From an uncultured Mollicutes bacterium (lineage in GTDB: Bacteria; Bacillota_I; Bacilli_A; RFN20; CAG-826): a stretch of 20,271 bases of DNA. This document shows positions 1-6,775 of the stretch, piece after piece. Within the stretch, counting starts at the first letter, position 1; every line of letters begins with the position of its first letter. Location of the stretch: NCBI GenBank assembly GCA_900549975.1, contig URQK01000023.1, forward strand, positions 1 through 20,271. Reading direction: 5' to 3'. The translations under genes were made by a program, and so were the position numbers. The notes below the pieces were generated by a model. It searched no databases. It saw nothing but the letters and a program-made list of their open reading frames with translations, and was not told where the DNA came from.

Positions 1-384
1 TACTATAATGATGTTGGTATTTTATCAAATTTGTTATATAAAAATAATATTAATGCAATTTTAAAAAACGATGTTAATGTAAATCTTGGAAGTGTTTATG
101 AAACAGCATGTGCTATGGAATTATCAGCGCATGGACACGAATTATATTATTTTGATAGTAAGAAAGTCGGAGAAGTTGACTTTTTAATTAATGATTATGA
201 TAATTTGACTATTCTTCCAATCGAAATTAAATCTGGTGATGATCAATATAATTTTAAAGCTATCCCAAAGTTGGTTAAAGAGCCTTATAATCTAAAAAAA
301 GGATTAATATTTGGAAATGAAAATATAATAGTAGAAAAGGATAATTTAATAACATTTCCAATATATATGATTATGTTTTTGTAA
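1..384 (+). CDS. C-terminal part of a DUF4143-type AAA ATPase (5' end outside window)
   Basis: The reading frame is open from base 1 to the TAA at 382-384, so about 127 residues of a longer protein are visible. The first in-frame start-like codon (TTG at 31) has no ribosome binding site and is not a real start. The visible part matches the tail of the large prokaryotic AAA_14/DUF4143 ATPase family. It has the 'YYNDVGILS' strand and the 'GSVYETACAMEL' helix. It then has a PD-(D/E)XK-like fold signature, 'GEVDFLI' (bases 169-189) and 'PIEIKSG' (bases 217-237), with the acidic and lysine residues kept. These proteins are usually about 400 residues with an N-terminal P-loop ATPase, which lies upstream here. 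Their cellular role is poorly known. A 21-base gap separates it from the next gene on the same strand. Family assignment is firm; function is not. Confidence 0.8.
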   Translation, partial: YYNDVGILSNLLYKNNINAILKNDVNVNLGSVYETACAMELSAHGHELYYFDSKKVGEVDFLINDYDNLTILPIEIKSGDDQYNFKAIPKLVKEPYNLKKGLIFGNENIIVEKDNLITFPIYMIMFL

Positions 385-405
385 AGATTTTAGAAAGGAA
401 AATGC

Positions 406-1341
406 ATGAAAAAAGTTCGATATATTACTGATGCGGCAATGGTTACCGCAATTATGGGTGTATTATTATTAATTAGTAATCTAACTGGTGGGACTATTGT
501 TAGTGGATTAACTTTTATTTTACCAGTGCCAATTACTATTTATGGACTTAAATACGATTGGAAAAAAGCAATAATTCCCGCAGTTGCAACTATTCTAATA
601 GGAATACTAATTAATATGCTTGTGGGTTTATTATATGTACTACCATCTGCCCTTGTTGCAGTAATTTATTCTTTTGTTTTAAAATGGCAAACTCCTAAGT
701 TGAGCTTAAAAATTGGTGTTATGTTTTTAGGCTCTCTGATAGTAAATGTCCTAACAACTATTATTTTTTCTAAAGCGTTATTTGGCTATACAATCATTGA
801 AGACACAACAGCTTTAGCTAATGAAATGGTTACAATGTTATCAAAAATCATAGCAATTAGTGATTGGATGTCTAAAGCCTTAACAATGTTATTAGTGAGT
901 GTTATACCCGCAACTATCGTAGTAACAAGTATAATTGAAGCAATTTTAACATATTTTGTTATTTCTTTAGTTTCAGAAAAATTATTAAAAATTCAATTGG
1001 GTGCATTTGTATTATCTTTAAATATTGCTGTTCCTAAATTAGCAACATATATTATTTTTCCTTTATCACTTATTAGTCTATTCTTTATCAATTCAATTGT
1101 GGAATATGAAACTTTTGGCTTTGTACAAGTTATAGTTACAATTGGACTAAATATATTTGTTATTTTAATGCTAGCTTATTTAATTGAAGCATTAGTGCTT
1201 TGTAGTCTTTATTTTTCTAAAATTAATAAAAGATATTTATTGTTTTTACCTCTTATTGGTATGTTTGTTTTTCCAATTGCTTTAATAGTACTTGGATTTT
1301 TAGATTCGATATTTAACTATAGGTATCGTTTATTAAGATAA
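406..1341 (+). CDS. YybS family (DUF2232) integral membrane protein
   Basis: A 311-residue, very hydrophobic protein with about eight predicted membrane helices spread over residues 10-300 and a short basic tail. The N-terminal pattern ('KKVRYITDAAMVTAIMGVLL') and the position directly before gdpP and rplI fit the YybS/DUF2232 family of Firmicutes. That family resembles the substrate-binding S subunits of ECF transporters, but its substrate is unknown. The ATG at 406 follows a GAAAGGA ribosome binding site at 393-399. An ATG at 402 is out of frame. An intrinsic terminator follows, so it is probably transcribed separately from gdpP, perhaps together with the upstream ATPase gene. The family call rests on both sequence pattern and gene order. 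Confidence 0.82.
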   Translation: MKKVRYITDAAMVTAIMGVLLLISNLTGGTIVSGLTFILPVPITIYGLKYDWKKAIIPAVATILIGILINMLVGLLYVLPSALVAVIYSFVLKWQTPKLSLKIGVMFLGSLIVNVLTTIIFSKALFGYTIIEDTTALANEMVTMLSKIIAISDWMSKALTMLLVSVIPATIVVTSIIEAILTYFVISLVSEKLLKIQLGAFVLSLNIAVPKLATYIIFPLSLISLFFINSIVEYETFGFVQVIVTIGLNIFVILMLAYLIEALVLCSLYFSKINKRYLLFLPLIGMFVFPIALIVLGFLDSIFNYRYRLLR

Positions 1342-1383
1342 AATTTAGAAATGATTTATTTTATGATATTCGATAAAAAATGT

Positions 1384-1412
1384 AAAAACGGACTGGTTTT
1401 GTCCGTTTTTTT
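1384..1412 (+). terminator. Intrinsic terminator after yybS
   Basis: A ten-base stem (AAAAACGGAC at 1384-1393 with GTCCGTTTTT at 1401-1410) closes a seven-base loop and runs into a T tract. The GC core is ACGGAC/GTCCGT. It lies 42 bases after the yybS stop codon and separates that gene from the gdpP promoter. Confidence 0.85.
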
Positions 1413-1486
1413 CAAATGCTTTTATATTTTATATTGCTTATCCATATAGTAAATATGAAAGTTTTTCTTATGCTTTAAAAACTTAT

Positions 1487-1517
1487 CTAACAATTTATCA
1501 TTTATTTATTGTATAAT
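1487..1517 (+). promoter_or_regulatory. Probable sigma-A promoter of the gdpP operon
   Basis: A perfect TATAAT lies at 1512-1517. The best upstream match is CTAACA at 1487-1492 (four of six) with a long 19-base spacer, so the -35 element is weak. A start of transcription near 1524 would leave only about 15 bases before the gdpP ATG, with the ribosome binding site GAGGTGG at 1528-1534. The gap 1342-1538 holds only this promoter, the terminator and the dyad described separately. Confidence 0.6.
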
Positions 1518-1525
1518 AAATGATA
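1496..1525. promoter_or_regulatory. Perfect 11-bp inverted repeat over the gdpP -10 box (operator-like)
   Basis: TATCATTTATT at 1496-1506 is the exact reverse complement of AATAAATGATA at 1515-1525, with an eight-base spacer. The right arm covers the end of the TATAAT box and the expected transcription start. This is where a repressor site would lie. The arms are AT-only except for one G/C pair each, so chance in AT-rich DNA is a real alternative. Confidence 0.4.
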
Positions 1526-1538
1526 TTGAGGTGGTTAT

Positions 1539-3554
1539 ATGTTAAAAACTATTAAATCCTTAAAGTTTAGATGTCTTGTATCTTTACTTATACAACTACT
1601 CCTAGTAGTGGCGTTTTTTGTACTTTGGAAATATAATGTTTGGCAATTACAAAATTATATTACAATAACTATAATGTGTATTGCTTTGCTTGTGATTATT
1701 CTAGTAAATGCAATTACATTTTTAGTGGTTTTCTTTATTGTCACAAGAAGAAGATATTCTACAGATTTGAAAGCTGCGAGTATTATAGGATCTGATGTTC
1801 AAGAAGCATATAATTTTGGTATGATTGGTTTGCTGGTCATTGATGAAGCAGACACAATCATTTGGACAAATGAATTATTCTCTGAGCGTCAAATTAATAT
1901 TATGGACAATAATATTTACGATTGGCAGCCTGCTTTAAAAGCTTTAAAAGATAATAAAAATGATGAAGTAACAGTAAAAATAGAGATTAATGGTCGTTTC
2001 TATGAAGTAAAGAATCTTCATGATGCGGGATTATTTATTTTTAAAGATATTACCGCTGCTGAATCTTTCTATACATATTCTCAAGAACAAGCACCAGTTA
2101 TTGGTATTATCATGCTTGATAACTATTCTGATGTTTCTATCAATATTGATGAAAACTCTGATCAAGTTGCTAATGTTCGTAAAGCCATTAATGATTTTGC
2201 GACAAAACATAATATCTTATTAAGAAAATATCGTACTGATGCTTATATGGCATTTATGGCTTATAAAGATTTTGAAATTGTTCGTGATGTCGATCAATTC
2301 TCTGTTTTAGATAAAGTTCGTGAATTAAATGCTAAAGAAGAAACACCATTAACTTTATCAATGGGTTTTGCCCATGGATATTTTGATGTTGTGAAAATTA
2401 ACGAAATGGCAGTATCCGCAATTGATATTGCTATGTCTCGTGGTGGAGACCAAGTTGTTGTTTCTAAATATGGTGAAGAATTAGCTTTCTTTGGTGGAAA
2501 ATCTGAAGCTCAAGAAAGACATAATAAAGTCAAAGCTCGTGTTATGGCTGACTCATTAGTGGGCTTAATTAAAGCTGCATCTAATGTTATTATCATGGGT
2601 CATAAGGAAAGTGACTTAGACTCCATGGGAAGTAGTTTAGGATTAAAAGCAATTTGTGATAACTTAAATAAACCAGCGTCAGTTGTATTTGATACTAAAT
2701 CCGTAGAATCAAAAACTAAGAATGCTATTACAACTTTATTCTCGCGTGATGATATTAACCGAATTATGATATCACCACATGATGTTATGGATAAACTTAA
2801 ATCAAATACGTTAGTAATTGTTACTGATGTTCATAGACCATCAATGACTCTATGTCCAAAGTTATTAGAAGAAGCTACTAAAGTTGCAGTTGTGGATCAT
2901 CACCGCCGCGCAGAAGAATTTATTGAATCACCAATATTTACATATATTGAGCCATCAGCATCATCAGCTAGTGAATTAGTATCCGAATTAATTCGATTTG
3001 CTAGTGTTAATCCAAAGATGGAATTACCTTCTGCTTATGCAACATTTATGCTTGCGGGTATTTACTTAGATACTAATTTCTTTAGAGCTAAAACAGCGGG
3101 TATGCGTACATTTGAAGCATGTATGATACTAAAAGAATATGGTGCTGACAATACTCAAGCAGATGACTTCTTAAAAGATGAATTTGAAGAATATGCTTTG
3201 AAAACAAAGATTATGTCAAACTCTTCTACTCCTTATTTAGGTGTTGTAGTTTCTTTAGCAGATCAAAAAGATATCATTGAAGGTGCAACATTAGCTAAAG
3301 TTGCAAATCAAACATTACAAATTAAAGGTGTTAATGCTTGTTTTGTCATTGGTAGAACAGGTGAAAAAGAAGTTAAAGTGTCTGCTCGAAGTGATGGTAC
3401 AATTAACGTTCAATCATTAATGGAAAAAATTGGTGGCGGTGGACACTTTACAATGGCGGCTGCTAAGTTTGATAATAGCACTATTGATGAGGTTAACACT
3501 AAATTATTAGAAACATTAGATCAATATATTAATTATGTAAGAACAGTAAAATAG
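1539..3554 (+). CDS. gdpP: GdpP (YybT) cyclic-di-AMP phosphodiesterase
   Basis: A 671-residue membrane-bound phosphodiesterase that cleaves c-di-AMP to pApA; the B. subtilis protein has 659 residues. Two membrane helices lie at about residues 12-30 and 40-68. They are followed by a degenerate PAS domain (about 80-165) and a degenerate GGDEF domain (about 170-300), in which the signature loop is replaced by 'RTDAYMAF'. The DHH domain shows 'GHKESDLD' at 354-361 and the catalytic 'VVDHH' with D453-H454-H455. The DHHA1 domain ends with 'GGGGH' at 632-636. All metal-binding motifs are intact, so the enzyme should be active. The start has a strong GAGGTGG site. The stop codon overlaps the rplI ribosome binding site, which points to co-transcription. 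A dyad over its promoter suggests specific control. Confidence 0.96.
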   Translation: MLKTIKSLKFRCLVSLLIQLLLVVAFFVLWKYNVWQLQNYITITIMCIALLVIILVNAITFLVVFFIVTRRRYSTDLKAASIIGSDVQEAYNFGMIGLLVIDEADTIIWTNELFSERQINIMDNNIYDWQPALKALKDNKNDEVTVKIEINGRFYEVKNLHDAGLFIFKDITAAESFYTYSQEQAPVIGIIMLDNYSDVSINIDENSDQVANVRKAINDFATKHNILLRKYRTDAYMAFMAYKDFEIVRDVDQFSVLDKVRELNAKEETPLTLSMGFAHGYFDVVKINEMAVSAIDIAMSRGGDQVVVSKYGEELAFFGGKSEAQERHNKVKARVMADSLVGLIKAASNVIIMGHKESDLDSMGSSLGLKAICDNLNKPASVVFDTKSVESKTKNAITTLFSRDDINRIMISPHDVMDKLKSNTLVIVTDVHRPSMTLCPKLLEEATKVAVVDHHRRAEEFIESPIFTYIEPSASSASELVSELIRFASVNPKMELPSAYATFMLAGIYLDTNFFRAKTAGMRTFEACMILKEYGADNTQADDFLKDEFEEYALKTKIMSNSSTPYLGVVVSLADQKDIIEGATLAKVANQTLQIKGVNACFVIGRTGEKEVKVSARSDGTINVQSLMEKIGGGGHFTMAAAKFDNSTIDEVNTKLLETLDQYINYVRTVK

Positions 3555-3565
3555 GAGGACTTAAT

Positions 3566-4015
3566 ATGAAAGTTATTTTGTTACAAGATGTTAAAAACGT
3601 TGGTAAAAAAGGACAAACTATTGAAGTAAGTGATGGCTACGCTAATAACTTTTTGTTACCTAAACGTTTAGGAGTTAATGCGACAAAACGTAGTGTTGAA
3701 ATATTAGATAAACAAAAGGAAGATGCGCGTATTTTAGATGAAAAAAATCGCAAAGAAGCTGAAGAATTAAAAGAGAAACTTAAAACAATTACTCTTGAAT
3801 TTACTTGCAAAACAGGAAAAGATGGAAAATTGTTTGGCTCAGTATCTTCTAAACAAGTTGTGGAAAAACTTAAAACCAGTTATGGAATAACTATTGATAA
3901 AAGAAAATTTGTCGATAAAGAAACAGTAAATACTTTAGGAGTAACTATTTTAAAAAACGAATTATATAAAGGCGTTGTTGCGGAAATTAAAGTACATGTT
4001 AGCGAAGCAAAGTAG
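3566..4015 (+). CDS. rplI: 50S ribosomal protein bL9
   Basis: A 149-residue protein of normal family length. The N-terminal domain carries the L9 signature ('MKVILLQDVKNVGKKG' then 'VSDGYANNFLLPK'), which binds 23S rRNA near the L1 stalk base. A long charged helix at about residues 45-75 connects it to the C-terminal domain (about 78-149), with 'GKDGKLFGSVSSKQV'. The ribosome binding site AGGAGG at 3553-3558 overlaps the gdpP stop codon. The dnaB gene follows at once, so rplI is the middle of a tightly packed operon, as in B. subtilis. Confidence 0.97.
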   Translation: MKVILLQDVKNVGKKGQTIEVSDGYANNFLLPKRLGVNATKRSVEILDKQKEDARILDEKNRKEAEELKEKLKTITLEFTCKTGKDGKLFGSVSSKQVVEKLKTSYGITIDKRKFVDKETVNTLGVTILKNELYKGVVAEIKVHVSEAK

Positions 4016-4024
4016 GTGATTATT

Positions 4025-5497
4025 GTGGATTATAAATTACCTAATGATGAATTTGTTGAGAAATCTTTGCTTGGAGCAATGTTAATTTCAGAAGAGGCAC
4101 TTACTACTTGTATGGGCTCTTTAATTGAAGATGATTTTTATGAAAAAAATGTCGCTAATCGACTTGTTTTTAACGCTATTAAAAGATTAAATAATACAAG
4201 ACAAAAAGTCGATGTTGTCACTGTTTATAATGAATTAGAAAACATGAAAAAACAAGACTTAATTGGTGGCGTTGACTTTTTAAAAGATTTATGTGAAAAC
4301 GCTGTTGGCTTAACTAGCTTAGAACATTATATTAAAATTGTTAAGGATTGCACGGTTTTACGTACTCTTTTAGTTACAATGGATAATATTAAAGAAACTT
4401 ATAATAAGGGAATTGATGGAACTGTTTCTGATTTCGTTGCTCATGCAGGTGATGATATTGCTCGTATTGTTGAACAACGTCGCGTTGCAGAATTCGTAGG
4501 ATTAAGTGAGTATATTGAAAGAGTTAATCAAGACTTAGATACTTATAAAGAAACTTCTGATGATCATTTAATTGGTATTACAACAGGATTTAAATTATTA
4601 AATAAATGGAGTAATGGTTTCCAAAGAGAAAATATGATTGTTTTAGCTGCTCGACCATCTGTTGGTAAAACAGCGTTAGCCCTTAATTTTGCTTTAACTG
4701 CAGCAAAAAGTACTAAAAAAACTGTAGCGTTCTTTTCTCTTGAAATGTCTGGAGAACTTTTAGCAAGAAGATTACTTGCTATTGAATCTGGTGTAGAATT
4801 GAATAAAATTACAACATCTTATGTAAATAAAGATGAAAAAATTAGGATTAAAGATGCATCTCGCCGATTAGCGTCTTTAAAAATGTTTATTGATGATACC
4901 CCATCTATTAAGATGTCAGACTTGTTAGCAAAGGCTAAAAAACTACAAAATAGTCATAACGATTTAGCCATGGTTTTAATTGACTATATTGGTTTAATTA
5001 CCTCAGGAGACAAACCTAAAGGCGACTTTAATCGACAATTAGAAGTATCTGATTTCTCTCGTAAAATCAAAGATTTGGCGCGTTCTTTAAAAGTACCTGT
5101 TATTGTATTATGTCAATTATCACGTGATGTTGAAAAACGTGATAATAAAGAACCTGTAATGTCCGATTTACGTGAAAGTGGCGCTATCGAGCAAGATGCG
5201 GATATGATTATGTTATTAAGTCCTGAAGGCATTAAAAAGAAAAAAACACAACAAAGTGAAGCAAAATCTGAAGAACAAGAAGAAAAAGAAAAAGTGTCAT
5301 CTCCTACTGTCAATACATTAGTTAAATTAAATTTAGCTAAAAATAGAAACGGACAAACTGGTGAAATGATTTTATTATTCCAAAAATCTTATTCACAATT
5401 CTCAGATTTAAGCCAAGAACAACTTGAAAGAATTCGTGCTATGCAAGAAGGTCATATTGAAGGCGACTTAAATGATATTAAGCCAGAAGGTAAGTAG
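4025..5497 (+). CDS. dnaB: Replicative DNA helicase (DnaB family, DnaC of Bacillus)
   Basis: Hexameric 5'-3' helicase that unwinds DNA at the replication fork and binds primase through its N-terminal domain (about residues 1-110). The RecA-like C-terminal domain has Walker A 'ARPSVGKT' (209-216), Walker B 'LIDYIGL' with D320, and the DnaB motif 'ESGAIEQDADMIM'. I place the start at GTG 4025 (490 residues) because AGGTGAT at 4014-4020 sits ideally before it. An in-frame GTG at 4016, directly after the rplI stop, would add three residues but lies inside that ribosome binding site. A lysine/glutamate-rich insert of about 30 residues (404-432) interrupts the late RecA core before 'LNLAKNRNGQTG'. 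It makes the protein longer than the roughly 450 residues usual for the family. Identity is certain; the start is probable. Confidence 0.95.
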   Translation: MDYKLPNDEFVEKSLLGAMLISEEALTTCMGSLIEDDFYEKNVANRLVFNAIKRLNNTRQKVDVVTVYNELENMKKQDLIGGVDFLKDLCENAVGLTSLEHYIKIVKDCTVLRTLLVTMDNIKETYNKGIDGTVSDFVAHAGDDIARIVEQRRVAEFVGLSEYIERVNQDLDTYKETSDDHLIGITTGFKLLNKWSNGFQRENMIVLAARPSVGKTALALNFALTAAKSTKKTVAFFSLEMSGELLARRLLAIESGVELNKITTSYVNKDEKIRIKDASRRLASLKMFIDDTPSIKMSDLLAKAKKLQNSHNDLAMVLIDYIGLITSGDKPKGDFNRQLEVSDFSRKIKDLARSLKVPVIVLCQLSRDVEKRDNKEPVMSDLRESGAIEQDADMIMLLSPEGIKKKKTQQSEAKSEEQEEKEKVSSPTVNTLVKLNLAKNRNGQTGEMILLFQKSYSQFSDLSQEQLERIRAMQEGHIEGDLNDIKPEGK

Positions 5498-5500
5498 TTT

Positions 5501-6259
5501 ATGAAATTTTATGTCGTTGCAAGTGGATCAAAAGGTAATGCTACAATTATTGAATCTAATTCTGGTCATTTAATACAAATAGATATGGGCGTTACTAATA
5601 AATATTTAAAAGAAAAACTTAAAGATACGCACATTAATACGGAAAATATTGAAGCACTTTTAATAACTCATGAACATTGTGATCATATAAAGTGTGCTTC
5701 TTCATTTCCTAATGAAAAAGTTTATAGTGCTTTAGGAACGTATGAAGTACCAGATACAAATATCTTAGAACTTTATAAAAAGTACAATATTGCTGGCTTT
5801 GATATAACAATTTTAGCAACATCACATGATGCAAAAAATCCAATTGGTTTTGTTATTGAAGCGGATAATCAAAAACTAATTTATATGACTGATACCGGAT
5901 ATATTTCAGAAAGAAACTTAAAATACATGCAAAATCCCGATTATATTTGTATTGAGAGTAATCATAATGTCAAAAAATTATTTGAAACAAGTAGACCAGC
6001 ATATTTAATTATGCGTATTTTAGGCGATGAAGGTCACTTATCTAATGAAGATTCCGCGATGTATATGTCAGAAATTATTGGAGAAAACACTAAAGAAATC
6101 GTGCTTATGCACTTATCGGAAGAAGCTAATACTCCTGAACTCGCTTTAAGTACTTATAATGAAATATTAACTAAGAAATTAGGAGATATTTCTAAAATCC
6201 ATATTATTGCCGCCAAACAAAGAGAAATGGTTACTGGCGGAGAAAAAGTATCGTTATGA
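5501..6259 (+). CDS. walJ: WalJ/YycJ-type metallo-beta-lactamase-fold hydrolase
   Basis: A 252-residue metallo-beta-lactamase-fold protein with the metal-binding motif 'THEHCDH' (H57, H59, D61, H62). Other matches are 'TDTGY' with D131, the 'ESNHNVKKL' segment and the late 'LMHLSEEANTPELA', all typical of the YycJ/WalJ family. In Bacillus the gene belongs to the walRK operon and has been linked to wall homeostasis and coordination of replication with division. Its exact substrate is unsettled, and a nuclease activity has been proposed for relatives. Here it starts three bases after dnaB, with AGAAGG at 5485-5490 inside the dnaB end, and it overlaps rlmH by four bases. No walR or walK gene is present beside it. 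The missing wal kinase genes are the odd feature. Confidence 0.9.
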   Translation: MKFYVVASGSKGNATIIESNSGHLIQIDMGVTNKYLKEKLKDTHINTENIEALLITHEHCDHIKCASSFPNEKVYSALGTYEVPDTNILELYKKYNIAGFDITILATSHDAKNPIGFVIEADNQKLIYMTDTGYISERNLKYMQNPDYICIESNHNVKKLFETSRPAYLIMRILGDEGHLSNEDSAMYMSEIIGENTKEIVLMHLSEEANTPELALSTYNEILTKKLGDISKIHIIAAKQREMVTGGEKVSL

Positions 6260-6738
6260 AGATTAAAATCATTGCAGTTGGTAAAATAAAAGAACAATAT
6301 TTTAAATCAGCAATAAGTGAATATGAAAAAAGATTATCTGCTTATACTAATGTCGAAATTATTGAAGTTCCTGATGAACCAATTGCTAAAAATAGTAACG
6401 CCACTTTAGATCAACAAATAAAAGAAAAAGAAGGAAGTAAGATATTATCTACAATTAAAGATAATGAATATGTTATTCTTCTAGATTTACATAAGGCAAA
6501 TGAATATGATTCTATATCTTTTGCCAATCATTTAGATAAACTATTTACTAATGGAAAAAGCACTATTACATTTGTTATTGGTGGATCATTAGGACTTGGC
6601 GAGAATATTAGACAAAGAGCAAATGAAAGAATTATATTATCTAAATTTACCTTTACGCATCAAATGGTAAGAATACTAGTTTTAGAACAAATTTATCGAG
6701 CGTTTAAAATTAATAATCATGAAACATATCATAAATAG
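6256..6738 (+). CDS. rlmH: 23S rRNA (pseudouridine1915-N3)-methyltransferase RlmH
   Basis: A 160-residue SPOUT-class methyltransferase, the normal length for RlmH. It methylates pseudouridine 1915 in helix 69 of 23S rRNA on assembled ribosomes, using S-adenosylmethionine. It shows 'MKIKIIAVGKIKEQYF' at the N terminus, the trefoil-knot cofactor loop 'GGSLGLG' (109-115), 'HQMVRILVLEQIYRAFKI' and the near-invariant C-terminal end 'NNHETYHK'. The ATG overlaps the walJ stop by four bases (ATGA), which suggests translational coupling. It is the last gene of the operon and is followed by a strong terminator. Confidence 0.97.
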   Translation: MKIKIIAVGKIKEQYFKSAISEYEKRLSAYTNVEIIEVPDEPIAKNSNATLDQQIKEKEGSKILSTIKDNEYVILLDLHKANEYDSISFANHLDKLFTNGKSTITFVIGGSLGLGENIRQRANERIILSKFTFTHQMVRILVLEQIYRAFKINNHETYHK

Positions 6739-6745
6739 AAGAATT

Positions 6746-6774
6746 AAAAAAGTGAGGTTTTGCCTCACTTTTTA
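6746..6774. terminator. Bidirectional terminator between rlmH and the GH3 gene
   Basis: AAAAAGTGAGG (6747-6757) pairs perfectly with CCTCACTTTTT (6763-6773) around a five-base loop. T tracts flank the hairpin on both strands, so it can end the rightward rlmH operon and the leftward GH3 operon. It fills nearly all of the 37-base gap between the two convergent stop codons. Confidence 0.9.
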
Positions 6775-6775
6775 A

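Noticed and set aside
2020..2223. 67-codon + strand frame inside gdpP
   Set aside because: It is out of frame with a clear GdpP domain, has no ribosome binding site and an unlike-protein composition; it is a shadow.
5113..5313. 66-codon - strand frame opposite dnaB
   Set aside because: Antisense of the conserved helicase C terminus; low-complexity Ser/Phe/Cys sequence from the AAG/GAA-rich insert.
6256..6259. TGA as a possible tryptophan codon (Mycoplasma code)
   Set aside because: Reading through the WalJ and SGNH-like gene TGA codons adds only short unrelated tails, all tryptophans in conserved genes are TGG, and no conserved gene has an internal TGA.
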